A stretch of DNA of 64,000 nt, from the NCBI RefSeq assembly GCF_018687715.1, contig NC_056753.1, positions 13,761,001-13,825,000 of the forward strand, written 5' to 3'. Made by a program: the position numbers and the translations under genes. The notes beneath the pieces were generated by a model that was not told the origin of the DNA, ran no database searches, and saw only the letters and a list, made by a program, of their open reading frames with translations. The stretch comes from Carya illinoinensis (Eukaryota > Streptophyta > Magnoliopsida > Fagales > Juglandaceae). This document shows, one piece after another, positions 33,605 to 44,923 of the stretch. Within the stretch, counting starts at the first letter, position 1; the number at the start of each line of letters is the position of its first letter.

Positions 33605-35691
33605 TGAGACGCCCCCAAATCCCACGTACGGACACGGGGAAATCGAGACGTCCGGATGATGACATCACGGGTCACCACCCTATCGCCAAGTGCCAAGTGT
33701 ATGTACATGCAACAAGTGTGCAAAAGAAAACACGCAGCGGATAAACAAAGTCATATAACTAAGTACCAGAATTTTTCTTGGTTTAATACAAAGCCGTTCA
33801 AAACATACATAATAAAATACTACAAGCCACAAATATAGTTTCAAATCCAACAACATGGCATAAACTCCAACTCAATACTCCGGCGGAGCCGCCTCCTCGA
33901 GCTCAGCCTCCTCCTCCTCCTCGATCTATGCACCAAAATCTACGGTACCAAAATGGTGCAGCAGATAAGTAAGATCCAAACGCCACTAGATAAAAACATA
34001 TTAACTCAAACAATATGCATAAAAGAATGCAAATGCACAAAACCCATAAAACCACATTTTTCCACGCACGCCAAAATCCCATTTGGCCCAAAAACATATC
34101 CTTTAAACAAAGCCTCGCCATTATCCCAGATAATGGCCCAAATCAAGAAACCACCATTTTCCCAGAAAATGGATCACAAAGCCTCAACGTAACCTCGGCA
34201 TTTTCCCAGAAAATGGCTCGTATCCGAAAACCATAAAACCGATCCAATTATTGCGTGCACCATGATCTCCCCTAGGGATCACCCGCACACTCTGGCTCTT
34301 GTGCCACACCGCAGGTAAAGACTACGCGTGTGACACCTAAACGAGCGATGCCTAGTACTCGCGCCCAGCGCGTTCCTGGACCAGGCCATCCTCTAGTCCC
34401 CGCCACTCTAGGGACCACGGAGTCGACACGACAGTGTTACCGTATCGTGCGATCCAGTCGTCGCCCAGCGACAACCCAGGGGATGTCGCTCAGTATTATC
34501 CACTCTAGAGTGACTAGAGGAGCTGCACCGAGATAATACCCCATCCCGACTTGGGGTCGTGATACACACGCACCCAAAAATCCATTTACACGATTAAAAC
34601 CAGATTTTCTCAAATTAAATAAAATGCACATGTATGCTCCATGTAATGCACGCCTCAAGATGCAAAACATCCAACCAATCACAAAACAACAAAACCAAGC
34701 AACTCCATCCTCAATCCATCCGACCCCCAAACTCCTCGGACTCAGTCCGGAATCAACCAACCAATCCAATAAAATATTGTAAGAGCAAAATATATTTAAA
34801 TCTAAAAGTAGAGTTTGGAAAATACTTACAGCGCTACAAGGTATTTTTTGAAAGCTCACGATGTTGCAAACGGCAGAGAAAAAACAACGTAACAGTGTAT
34901 TTTACATTGTGGCCGTGGGTAATAAATTATCCACTTTCGAACGGGGACAAACCAAGACACGAAATTGATAGGGAACGGCCTAAGGATGTTTATGAAGCTA
35001 ATGGAAGTGAGCTTTGGCCGTGGAACCAGAAAAAGGCCAAATCGGAGTTGAGTTCGTGGGAGTTGCTCCGGAAACGGATCGGAGCCGAAAATGGGTGGGT
35101 TAGGACGGCAAGAGGTAGGGGATGAAGTTGTGAAGAGGTGGTGGCCGGAGGTGGAGCGACGGCGCCGGAAACGGCAAAAATCCGTGCGGCTTAGATGGGC
35201 TGTAGGGGGTGATCGGCGACACGGATGGGGGTGATTTTCGGTGGGGTGGTGTGCCGGCCGAAGGGGAGTTGAACGGTGGTGGCTGTGTCGGCCACGCCGG
35301 CCGGACAGCGATGGGTCAGGGTGGAGAGCTGGACAGCCACGGGAGGGAGAAGGGAGAGCTGCAACGCGCGGGAGGGAAAAAGAAGAAGAAGAAAAGAAAA
35401 GAAAGAACGAAGAAAAGAAGAAAAGGAAAAAGAAAAAAAGAAAAAGGGAAAAAGAAAAAGAGAAAAGAAAATATGGAGAAAGAAAATGAGGTCCAATCCT
35501 CACCTCCGGAATCCAAAAACTGACCCGACGAAAACAATTTTAAAAACATAAAACGACTAAAATAAATTAAACACCACATCAAATAAAATAAAACCAATTA
35601 AAATACAATAATTTAAAATAAAAGAGCTAATATATTAATTAAATTAAAAACAACTCCTTCAGTGAAAATACACGTAAAAATGGGTATCACA
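33605..35691 (-). mobile_element. 3' LTR of the Tekay-like element
   Basis: 2087 bp; on the minus strand TGTGATACCC to GGGGGCGTCTCA. It is preceded by the polypurine tract AAGGGAGGAGGA (35692-35703). It contains a GC-rich stretch (about 34990-35350) and a purine-only run (about 35375-35490), which give long but meaningless frames on both strands. Confidence 0.92.
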
Positions 35692-35703
35692 TCCTCCTCC
35701 CTT
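35692..35703 (-). other. Polypurine tract of the Tekay-like element
   Basis: AAGGGAGGAGGA on the minus strand abuts the 3' LTR start TGTGATACCC. It is the expected second-strand primer. Confidence 0.85.
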
Positions 35704-35800
35704 AAAAACAAATTTCATCCTCGAAATATTCAAGATCAAACACTAACTTGAAACAAGCCACATGATTCCACTGAGACCAAGTTTAAGAAACGTACTGTCA

Positions 35801-35990
35801 TTACTCAAACAAAGAGGGGTACTGCTCCCTCATGTCAGCTACTCTCTCCCAAGAGAAATCTTGAGCTAACGGATCCCCCCATGCCACCTTTATCAGAGGT
35901 ATCGTCTTAGATCTCAATTGTTGCTCTTTCCAATCCATGATCTGTGAAGGAATAACCTCATAAGTAAGGTCCGTTGCAACTAAATACGCT
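35801..35990 (-). pseudogene. Chromodomain-like tail, frameshifted from integrase
   Basis: In a frame one base off the integrase, the minus strand reads PIAYLVATDLTYEVIPSQIM then DWKEQQLRSKTIPLIKVAWG and DFSWERVADMREQYPSLFE and a stop. This matches the C-terminal chromodomain-like module of Tekay/Del and related chromoviruses, which is thought to direct integration to particular chromatin. The integrase frame ends right at the overlap (FVNP-stop), so one inserted or deleted base near 35990 separates the two. The module itself is intact. Confidence 0.78.
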
Positions 35991-37239
35991 ATGGGTTGAC
36001 AAAGCGCAGCTCTTGTTGTCCAAAACTCTTCTTCAAGGATGATATATAAAAGACATCGTGAATATCCCCAAAATATTCTGGCAAAGCAACTCTATAAGCG
36101 ACGGACCCTACCTTCTCCAAAATCTGAAAAGGGCCAACATATCTCGGATCCAGTTTCCTCCTTTTACCAAAATGCTTAACTCCTTTCATGGGAGAGACTT
36201 TGAGACAAACCCAATCACCTTCTTCAAAAGATAAGTCTCTCCTCCTTGTATTAGCGTAGCTTTTCTGACGACTCTGAGCTGCCGCCATTTTATCCTTTAT
36301 GATCCGGACTTGACTTTGCATCTCTTGAATTATTTCAGGCCCAATAATTTTATTCTCCTCGACTTCATCCCAACATAAAGGTGATATGCACTTCCTCCCA
36401 TAAAGAGCTTCATAAGGGGCCATCTGGATGGATGCATGGAAGCTATTATTATAGGCAAATTCTATGAGCGGCAAGTGATTTTTCCAACTCCCTTGAAATT
36501 CCATGACACATGCTCGCAACATATCTTCAAGGGTCTGAATAGTGCGCTCTGATTGGCCATCCGTCTGAGGGTGATATGCAGTACTGAACTTCAACTTAGT
36601 ACCCAATGCTGCCTGCAAACTTTTCCAAAACTGAGATGTGAACTTTGGGTCCCGATCTGACACAATACTCTTTAGTATGCCGTGCAACCGCACTATCTCT
36701 TTCACATACAAGCGAGTCAACTTACCCAAGGAATCAGTGTTATTAACAGGCAAGAAATGAGCACTCTTCGTTAACCGGTCAACAATCACCCAAACCGAGT
36801 TCTTCCCCCTAGGGGTCCTCGGTAAGCCCACTACAAAATCCATCGTGATGTCGTCCCACTTCCACTCAGGAATAGGGAGGGGTTGGAGCATACCAGCGGG
36901 TCTTTGATGCTCGGCCTTGACTTGACGGCATGTGTGGCATCTCTCGATATACAAGGCAATATCCTTCTTCATCCCTTCCCACCAATAATTTTTCTTCAAG
37001 TCCCGGTACATCTTTGTACTGCCAGGATGAACTGAATAAGGGGCCGCATGAGCTTCTGCCATGATCCGCTTCTTGAATTCTGAATCTTTGGGGACCACTC
37101 TACGATCTCGGAACCGAAGTATTCCATCCTTATCCATACTATAGTGCAACGGCCCTCGAGATTTTCTGACTCTTTTTCTGATATCCAATAGCTCTGGATC
37201 CTTCCTTTGAAGAGTCTTCAATTCCTCAAAATCAGCCAC
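35989..37239 (-). CDS. Tekay-like integrase
   Basis: This 416-residue integrase domain is the best preserved enzyme of the element. A zinc-binding region (EAHAAPYSVHPGSTK to CHTCRQVKAEHQ) precedes the catalytic core with all three acidic residues in place: TMDFVVGLPRTPRG, SDRDPKFTSQFW and HPQTDGQSERTIQ. The C-terminal part GPFQILEKVGSVAYRVALP is the usual GPY/F region. It is separated from RNase H by one TAG and from the chromodomain-like tail by a frameshift. In a working element it would be released from a polyprotein, so this frame alone is unlikely to be translated. Confidence 0.88.
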   Translation of the reverse strand: MADFEELKTLQRKDPELLDIRKRVRKSRGPLHYSMDKDGILRFRDRRVVPKDSEFKKRIMAEAHAAPYSVHPGSTKMYRDLKKNYWWEGMKKDIALYIERCHTCRQVKAEHQRPAGMLQPLPIPEWKWDDITMDFVVGLPRTPRGKNSVWVIVDRLTKSAHFLPVNNTDSLGKLTRLYVKEIVRLHGILKSIVSDRDPKFTSQFWKSLQAALGTKLKFSTAYHPQTDGQSERTIQTLEDMLRACVMEFQGSWKNHLPLIEFAYNNSFHASIQMAPYEALYGRKCISPLCWDEVEENKIIGPEIIQEMQSQVRIIKDKMAAAQSRQKSYANTRRRDLSFEEGDWVCLKVSPMKGVKHFGKRRKLDPRYVGPFQILEKVGSVAYRVALPEYFGDIHDVFYISSLKKSFGQQELRFVNP

Positions 37240-37275
37240 TCGAATATCAAGAATTGAAGATAATATTTCCTCTTG

Positions 37276-37871
37276 CTATGAACTCTCAATAAGGAGTCTT
37301 CTCATCCCGCAAAGCAAAGAATCCAATTCTGACGATTCGGCCTCATCTTCCAAATGCGATTTTCGACTTAAAGCATCAGCAACTATATTTGCCTTCCTCG
37401 GATGATACTTGATCTCGCACTGGTAGTCACTGATTAGCTCTAGCCATCGCCTCTGCCTCATGTTCAGATTCTTCTGGGAAAACAAGTGCTTCAAGCTCTT
37501 ATGATCGGTATATACTTCGCAAGCTTCCCCATACAAAAAGTGCCGCCAGATTTTAAGAGCAAATACAATCGCAGCCAATTCTAAATCATGCATTGGATAA
37601 TTCTTCTCATGATCCTTTAGCTGACGAGATGCATAAGCAACAACCTGTCCCTCCTGCATAAGGACACAACCCAATCCAAATTTAGACGCATCGCTGAAAA
37701 CTACAAATGGCTTGTGTGATTCTGGAAGCGCCAACACTAGTGCAGTTGTCAACCTGTTCTTCAATTCTTGGAAACTTCTCTCACACTTGTCTGACCAAAT
37801 AAATTCTGCATTCTTTCTAGTCAAAGCTGTGAGAGGTCCGGATAGGCGAGAAAATCCCTCCACAGGGACTG
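37276..37871 (-). pseudogene. Tekay-like RNase H domain, 5' end replaced
   Basis: The frame enters from LTR sequence and becomes recognisable at [18 protein letters not shown] (reverse transcriptase connection). RNase H motifs follow: [55 protein letters not shown] and [16 protein letters not shown]. It ends at a TAG before the integrase. The missing upstream part holds the catalytic half of the reverse transcriptase, lost where the L LTR joins at about 37872. Confidence 0.85.
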
Positions 37872-40455
37872 CAGCCCTGACGTAACGTAACGTGACTTGA
37901 ACATAACTTGAAATACATGACCAACTTGAGATAGAAACATTTCGTAATATGGCATAACATATAATAGACAACATATTTAACATGACATACTTGCAACAAT
38001 GAATATTATATGACTTGACATACATGTAATAGATGGCATACTTAGCATGACGTACTTGTAATGTACAGTAATACATGACATAATATATTATGTAACAGAT
38101 AAAAATTGATGACAGAATAAATTCTGTATAATAGACAATTACGTGATAACTTGGCATGGCATGACATATATGATAACACACATACATACACTGTAGTTCT
38201 TTTACTTAGCACACATACACAGTAGACTGCTAGTAAGTTAAAAGCTAACTTACCTCGATCTCCGAGTTTCTTATAAAACTTCAAGTGCGATCACGAGGAA
38301 CTGTAATTAGTGATTCTAAAAGTTAGAACTAAATCACTAATAATTTGAAATATGGAAAATACTAACTTAAAGAGTAAAATTTCCATTTTACTCTCTACAT
38401 GTGGGAAAATGACCGTTTTACCCATAACTTAAGGATTTTGCATACTAACTCCAAAAGTTTCCAAAATTTACATTCCTCATGTAAATTTTGTCCTAAACTT
38501 AAATATCAACTCAGAAAATTTAAAACAAAACACAACTATGGAAAACACATTATGGCCGAAACATCCATAAGCCATTTCTCTTGATTTTTGTTGCAATTCC
38601 TTCCAACTTCAAAACTCATGCTTAAACCAAAATTTTGCAACAAACATCTTCTAATCCTAAGTTCAAAACCATACTTAAAACATCCATTTAGAAAAAGCTA
38701 ATAATCAACACCAAACTTTTTTGTAAAAATATCCAAGCACTTGAATCACAAGTTTTGACCTTAAATCAAAACATCTCCAAGAATTTCAAAAATCAAATCT
38801 TACTTCTAACATATTCATAACATCATCCTAACATCAACCATGCTTTAAATCATCAAACTAAAGTCACAAAAATCACAAAATAACATTTGGAGTTTTTGGT
38901 TTTACACTTAGTCCAAAAACAGAAACTTTTTCCTCAACTAGTTTTGATAAATCTCTTGATCAATGGCTTAAGAAGGTGAGATCTTCGAAATAAAGCATCA
39001 CATGGTTTAATGATGTGTCTTAAATAGGATCCAACCATCAAACTTAAAATCACATAGCTAGAAAAAAAAATAAGCATGGATCTAATCCAAAAACATCAAA
39101 TCTTAGGCCTAACCGAAATCCTCTTGCATAGAAAAATCATATATTTGAAACTAATACTAAATATCTCCAAAATAACATTATAACATGAAAATAAGAGACT
39201 TAGGATCATCATATAAAAGTATCAAAGCCTTTAGAGTAAGATCAAACCTCGAAATATTCAAACTTTCTCCAAATAAAAACTGTTTTGCCACTTCCAGTTT
39301 TCAAGTTTCTAGATCTAAGAAAATATATCATCAAAAGCTTTAGTCATGCACCAAAACCTCAATGAAAACTCTTAAACACATGCTAAGAACACTCCATAAA
39401 ATTTTCGGACCAAGATATGTCCATTAGATTGGTCAAAAACTCCAAAACATAACATACTCTCCAGATTCACGCCCAGAATGACCTTTCCATGGTTAAAAAT
39501 ACTTTTGACTGACCAAATGACCATAGAATGATACGAAAAATACATCTACGGAAACTAGACTCAAAGAGAAACAACTTTTATGAAGGAGTAATCGTGTGAA
39601 AATACTTACAAAGGGTTGAAAATCTCCACGCAAAAGACCCAGAAATCTGCCCGAGAGAGCTCTTTTGGGTCTCTCTCTAAGAACGGGTGAAGAAATGATT
39701 AAAGTGAAGTAAGTGTGCCTTGCACAACTCAAGACTTCTGTAGGGGAATTATTTGGACCTAATGATCATTGAGTGGAGGTATACGTGTGATATGAAGTGA
39801 AGGATAGTGGGGGGCAAGGACAAAAGCTATGGGGCATGGTGCTTGATGGGGTGGGTTCCTCCATATTATTGAGTGCAGCTTGAGGCAATGAATGATCTGC
39901 CAAGTGGGGGAGGAAACTTCTCCGAAGCCTTGCCAAGGTGGCCAAATTCGTGGGCCTTAGTGGGCCTCAATTTGGTTGATCAGATGAAAAAGATTTTGCT
40001 TAGGTGTCATGATCTCACACCTTGATTTCCTTCACAATTCCATCTAATGGTTTCTCTTTGTGCCAAGTATCTAATACTATTCATTATGTGTGGTTAAGAT
40101 CTTGCCAAGTGTCCAAATAAAATTTCGCTAACCTAATTTGGACATTATACACTGTGATTTTGAAAACGTTTACCGAGGTTACTATTCACTCCAAAAATAA
40201 ACGTAATAAACTTAGTACTGAAAAATCCTAAATATTCAATTAAGCCTAGTCGTGTAGACTATAATGTATTCTGACACTTCTAACTATCTCAAATAATTAA
40301 AATCGTATTTATGGCACCATAGTGAGTGATAACACTAACTATGTTGACATGCTAAAACCTATGCGATTAGTCGATTCGTGTAAACTTACGGAGTTTTCAT
40401 GAGGTTCTTAAAGTCAAAAGAAATTCCACAATTGAATTTCTAGCGGGCTGTTACA
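37872..40455 (-). mobile_element. Truncated family-L LTR (L5) inside reverse transcriptase
   Basis: The right end (GGGCTGTTACA at 40455) is the normal family-L terminus. The left end begins mid-LTR at AGCCCTGACG, corresponding to about 18408 of L4. So about 1.39 kb of LTR and the adjoining reverse transcriptase codons (from just after RYGHY to the connection domain) were removed by one deletion. The body matches L1, L3 and L4 over 2.58 kb. Confidence 0.85.
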
Positions 40456-40953
40456 ATAATGCCCATATCTCGATCTGAAAGCAGTTTTGGGTATATCCTT
40501 ATCCCTTATCCTTAACTGTTAGTATCCTGATCTCAAATCAATCTTCGAGAACACAGCTGCTCCTTGAAGCTGATCAAACAAATCATCGATCCGTGGGAGA
40601 GGATATTTATTCTTGATGGTCACCTTATTTAATTCCCGATAATCAATGCACATTCTGAGGGTACCATCTTTCTTTTTAACAAATAGCACTGGCGCACCCC
40701 ACGGCGAAGTACTAGGCTGAATAAACCCCTTATCCACCAACTCTTGCAACTGAACCTTCAACTCTTTTAATTCAGCCGGTGCCATACGATAAGGAGCTTT
40801 ATGTATAGGAGCCGCTCCAGGTTCCAAGTCAATAACAAACTCCATTTCACGAACAGGGGGTAGCCCAGGCAAGTCATCCACAAACACGTCGGGAAATTCT
40901 TCCACAATGGGGATATCTACCAATGATTTCTTCTCAGACATCGAGGACACCAT
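40456..40953 (-). pseudogene. Tekay-like reverse transcriptase, N-terminal part
   Basis: It reads [13 protein letters not shown] linker ([20 protein letters not shown]), [38 protein letters not shown] and [10 protein letters not shown]. The codon after GY is a stop where His is usual, and the frame then continues ([20 protein letters not shown]) to the L5 LTR. The catalytic YxDD box and the remainder are deleted. Confidence 0.88.
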
Positions 40954-41030
40954 TTGGACTAAGAAGGCATCCGCTCCACATGCAATCTCTCTTCTTGCTT
41001 GAATTGTCGATATAACTACCGGCTTCTCTT

Positions 41031-41447
41031 TTAGCTTACTCCCCGCAAATTCCAGATAATCACCATCTGGGAGCTGAAAGCTAATAACTCGACTTCTGCA
41101 ATTAATACTCGCAGAATATCAGTATAGCCAATCCATCCCAAGGATGATATCAAATCCCAGCTGCTTAAATACAACCAAATTTGCATCCAGAAACCCAAAG
41201 CAACTTTGGAACACCACACCACTTCACCATTTGGTAGAGCCACTACCAATGACTTTGGCAAAGGTTCCATAACCAGATTACACATCCGAGCGAAAGTGGA
41301 AGATACAAACGACTGAGAAGCACCCGAATCAAACAAAGTGCAAGCATAAAATTCATATAAACGGACTCTCCCTGAACCAAACACATTAACCCATGAAATC
41401 CAAATACAAAGAAGAAACCAAATCACACCAAAAATCAAATCCAACAT
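41031..41447 (-). pseudogene. Tekay-like protease region, frameshifted
   Basis: The frame holds the aspartic protease active site LFDSGASQSFVSSTFARMCN and LVVALPNGEVV. After that the wording drifts, suggesting a frameshift, with more pieces of the same domain in other frames (40954-41200) before the reverse transcriptase linker. It lies just downstream of gag on the same strand. Confidence 0.75.
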
Positions 41448-41451
41448 TAAA

Positions 41452-42612
41452 TTAGATTAGATCCATACCTGTAATCACTCTAGCATCATGGGTCGCTGGT
41501 GCCTCATCATCAACATTTCCAAGTGTAACAACATAAACCCGGGCTTGCACTGTTTGCCTTTGATTTGTTCTTCCACCACGTTTACCTCCACGGCTTCCTT
41601 GAACTGGCCTAGGACACTCACGAGCAAAGTGTCCCTGCTGCCCACAATTATAGCATCGAGCCCCACCCGAAGGGCACTCACCCACATGGGCACTATTACA
41701 AATTTCGCAAACTGGCACCCGTCCTCCCATACGTACACCTGAAGCCGCTTGCGGTCGAATCCTGGTCTGCTGAACATATTTCTGAGGCGAATCCGAGCTA
41801 CTTCCTTCACCAGTAAAACTCCGCCTCTTATGTCCTGGAGGGGAGCCCATACTCAGATTATTCTCTCGCTCTGCAAGAGTGGCCAAGTCCACTAAATCCT
41901 GAAAAGTGGAAATCTGGTGGCAGACCACCATTCTGCGTATATCAGGACGCAGACCCTCTTGGAAACGCTCGGCCTGCATCTCCTCCGTGGCGATGAGGTG
42001 GGGAGCAAATCGCCCAAGCTCTATAAATCTTCGGGCGTACTGTTCCACGGTCATACTCCCTTGGACCAAGTTTGAGAACTCTCTTGCTTTTTGCGGCCTC
42101 ACAGAAGCGGGAAAGAATCGGTCATTAAATTCTTTCTTAAAGCGCTGCCAGGTCACAGCGGCAAAAGACCCCAATTCTGACTCCAGCATCACTCTTTTTG
42201 TATCCCACCACTCAGAAGCAGTGTCTTGCAATAGATAGCTGGCATAAAGTACTTGTTGCGCCTCAATGCAACCACATACTTCAAAAGTTCTTTCTAAATC
42301 TCTGCCCCACTTTCCAGCCCGAAGTGGATCCTCTTCTCCCATGAAGGGTGGAGTTCTATGCGCTAGAAAGCGCTCATAGGTGCATCCAGCTTGCACCACG
42401 CCACTAGGCCCTCCTTGTTGTAGCCAAGGCCCTCCTTGTTGTGGCCAAGGACCTCCTTGTTGTGGCCAAGGCCCTCCTTGTTGTCGCCTAAAATTTTGCT
42501 GCATGAACTTAGTCATTTTCCTTATCGCTTGGGTTATGGAATCATCTCTCGATGTATCGTCCCGAGGCTCTTGAGTAGACTTTCTTGGCCTCACCATTTT
42601 TTCCTGCCACAA
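41452..42612 (-). CDS. Tekay-like Gag protein
   Basis: This 386-residue open frame forms the particle shell and binds RNA. The likely start is the second Met (MVRPRKST), five residues in. A QQGGPWP heptad is repeated about four times near residues 44-70. The gag core follows (ASEWWDTKRVMLESEL, FKKEFNDRFFPASVRPQKAR, EFSNLVQGSMTVEQYARRF). Near the C-terminus are a Cys-rich CEICNSAHVGEC and a CCHC zinc knuckle CYNCGQQGHFAREC. No interruption is seen. The heptad corresponds to a 21-bp DNA tandem repeat at about 42410-42485 and is probably length-variable. Confidence 0.9.
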   Translation of the reverse strand: MWQEKMVRPRKSTQEPRDDTSRDDSITQAIRKMTKFMQQNFRRQQGGPWPQQGGPWPQQGGPWLQQGGPSGVVQAGCTYERFLAHRTPPFMGEEDPLRAGKWGRDLERTFEVCGCIEAQQVLYASYLLQDTASEWWDTKRVMLESELGSFAAVTWQRFKKEFNDRFFPASVRPQKAREFSNLVQGSMTVEQYARRFIELGRFAPHLIATEEMQAERFQEGLRPDIRRMVVCHQISTFQDLVDLATLAERENNLSMGSPPGHKRRSFTGEGSSSDSPQKYVQQTRIRPQAASGVRMGGRVPVCEICNSAHVGECPSGGARCYNCGQQGHFARECPRPVQGSRGGKRGGRTNQRQTVQARVYVVTLGNVDDEAPATHDARVITGMDLI

Positions 42613-42853
42613 GACAACCTTTGACCCCCTTTAAGAAAACAAATAAAACCAACAACATAAAACCAAAAACCAAAACCAAACCACATAACAAGAAAACAAA
42701 AGAAACCTGCATGCAATAACATAACTAAATAAATAAATACAAGCAAACTAGCTCAAATAAATTCAAATCAAATAGCAACTTTACTTAAAATAAATTTCAA
42801 AACACAACTTTAAAAACTTTCTGGTACTACACCTACGGGATATGTGGTTTTAC
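42613..42853 (-). other. Tekay-like 5' untranslated region, primer site missing
   Basis: AT-rich leader between gag and the 5' LTR. The expected LTR end (GGGGGCGTCTCA) and a TGGTATCAGAGC-type primer-binding site are absent. In their place is unrelated sequence around 42818-42853 that includes GGTACTACACCTACGGG on the plus strand. Confidence 0.6.
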
Positions 42854-44918
42854 CCGGATGATGACATCACGGGTCACCACCCTATCGCCAAGTGCCAAGT
42901 GTGTGTACATGCAACAAGTGTGCAAAAGAAAACACGCAGCAGATAAACAAAGTCATATAACTAAATACCAGAATTTTGCTTGGTTTAATACAAAGCCGTT
43001 CAAAACATACATAATAAAATACTACAAGCCACAAATATAGTTTCAAATCCAACAACATGGCATAAACTCCAACTCAATACTTCGGCGGAGCCGCCTCCTC
43101 GAGCTCAGCCTCCTCCTCCTCCTCAATCTCTACACCAAAATCTACGGTACCAAAATGGTGCCGCAAGTAAGTAAGATCCAAACGCCACTAGATAAAAACA
43201 TATTAACTCAAACAATATGCATAAAAGAATGCAAATGCACAAAACCCATAAAACCATATTTTTCCACGCACACCAAAATCCCATTTGGCCCAAAAACATA
43301 TCCTTTAAACAAAGCCTCGCCATTATTCCAGATAATGGCCCAAATCAAGAAACCACCATTTTCCTAGAAAATGGATCACAAAGCCTCAACGTAACCTCGC
43401 CATTTTCCCAGAAAATGGCCCGTATCCGAAAACCATAAAACCGATCCAATTATTGCATGCACCATGATCTCTCCCCTAGGGATCACCCGCACACTTTGGC
43501 TCCTGTGCCACACCGTAGATAATGACTACGCGTGTGACACCTAAACGAGTGATGCCTAGTACTCGCGCCCAGCGCGTTCCTGGACCAGGCCATCCTCTAG
43601 TCCCCGCCACTCTAGGGACCACGGAGTCGACACGACAGCTTTACCATATCGTGCGATCCGGTCATCACCCAGCGACAACCCAGGGGATTTCACTCAATAT
43701 TATCCACTCCCGAGTGACCAGAGGAGCTCCACCGAGATAATACCCCATCCCAGCTTGGGGTCGTGATACACACGCACTCGAAAATCCATTTACACGATTA
43801 AAACTGGATTTTCTCAAATTAAATAAAATGCACATGTATGCTCCATGTAATGCACGCCTCAAGATGCAAAACATCCAACCAATCACAAAACAACAAAACC
43901 AAGCAACTAAGTCCTCAATCCATCCGACCCCCGAACTCCTTGGACTCAGTCCGGAATCAACCAACCAATCCAATAAAATATTGTAAGAGCAAAGTATATT
44001 TAAATCTAAAAGTAGAGTTTGGAAAATACTTACAGCACTACAAGGTATTTTTTGAAAGCTTACGATGTTGCAAACGACGGAGAAAAAGCAATGGAACAGT
44101 GTATTTTACACTGTGGCCATGGGTAATAAATTACCCACTTTCGAACGAGGACAAACCAAGACACGAAATTGATAGGGAATGGCCTAAGGATGTTTATGAA
44201 GCTAATGGAAGTGAGCTTTGGCCGTGGGTGGCGGTGGAAACGGCGGTGGAAGCGGAAAAAGGTCAAATCGGAGTTGAGCTCGTGGGAGCTGCTCCGGCAA
44301 CGGATCGGGGACGAAAATGGGTGGGTTAGGATGGCAAGAGGTAGGGGATGAAGTTGTGAAGAGGTAGTGGCCGGAGGTGGAGCGACGGCGCTGAAAATGG
44401 CAAAAAGCCGTGCGGCTTAGATGGGCTGTAGGGGGTGATCGGCAGCACGGATGGGGGTGATTTTCGGTGGGGTGGTGTGCCGGCCGGAGGGGATTTGAAC
44501 GGTGGTGGCTGTGTCAGCCAGGCCGGCCGGACGGCGATGGGTCGGGGTGGAGATCTGGATGGCGACAGGAGGGAGAAGGGAGAGCTGCAGCGCACGGGAG
44601 GGAAAAAGAAGAAGAAGAAAAGAAAAGAAAGAAAGAAGAAAAGAAGAAAAGGAAAAAGAAAAAAAGAAAAAGGGAAAAAGAAAAAGAGAAAAGAAAAGAT
44701 GGAGAAAGAAAATGAGGTCCAGTCTTCACCTCCGGAGTTCAAAAACTGACCCGACGAAAACGATTTTAAAAACATAAAACGACTAAAATAAATTAAACAC
44801 CACATCAAATAAAATAAAACCAATTAAAATAAAATAATTTAAAATAAAAGATCTAATATATTAATTAAATTAAAAACAACTCCTTCAGTGAAAATACACG
44901 TAAAAACGGTGTATCACA
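42854..44918 (-). mobile_element. 5' LTR of the Tekay-like element, missing its last ~47 bp
   Basis: 2065 bp, matching 33652-35691 nearly base for base from CCGGATGATGACATCACGGG. The terminal ~47 bases present in the other LTR are absent. Purine-rich (about 44605-44710) and GC-rich stretches again create false frames. Confidence 0.9.
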
Positions 44919-44923
44919 CCTAA

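Larger units (their letters stand above)
33605..44918 (-). mobile_element. Tekay/Del-like chromovirus retrotransposon
   Basis: It is flanked by a perfect target duplication CCTAA. LTRs of about 2.1 kb (33605-35691 and 42854-44918) enclose, on the minus strand, gag, protease, part of the reverse transcriptase, RNase H, integrase and a chromodomain-like tail, the order of a chromovirus. The reverse transcriptase is broken by a truncated family-L LTR. By eye the LTRs differ at about 10 sites in the first ~315 shared bases, fewer than the Athila element they sit in, which agrees with later insertion. Confidence 0.9.

Noticed and set aside
35209..35523. Long overlapping open frames on both strands in a Lys/Glu-rich or Phe/Leu-rich register (also 44435-44749)
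   Set aside because: They lie in a purine-only tract and GC-rich stretch inside the Tekay LTRs; composition alone keeps stops out in several frames.
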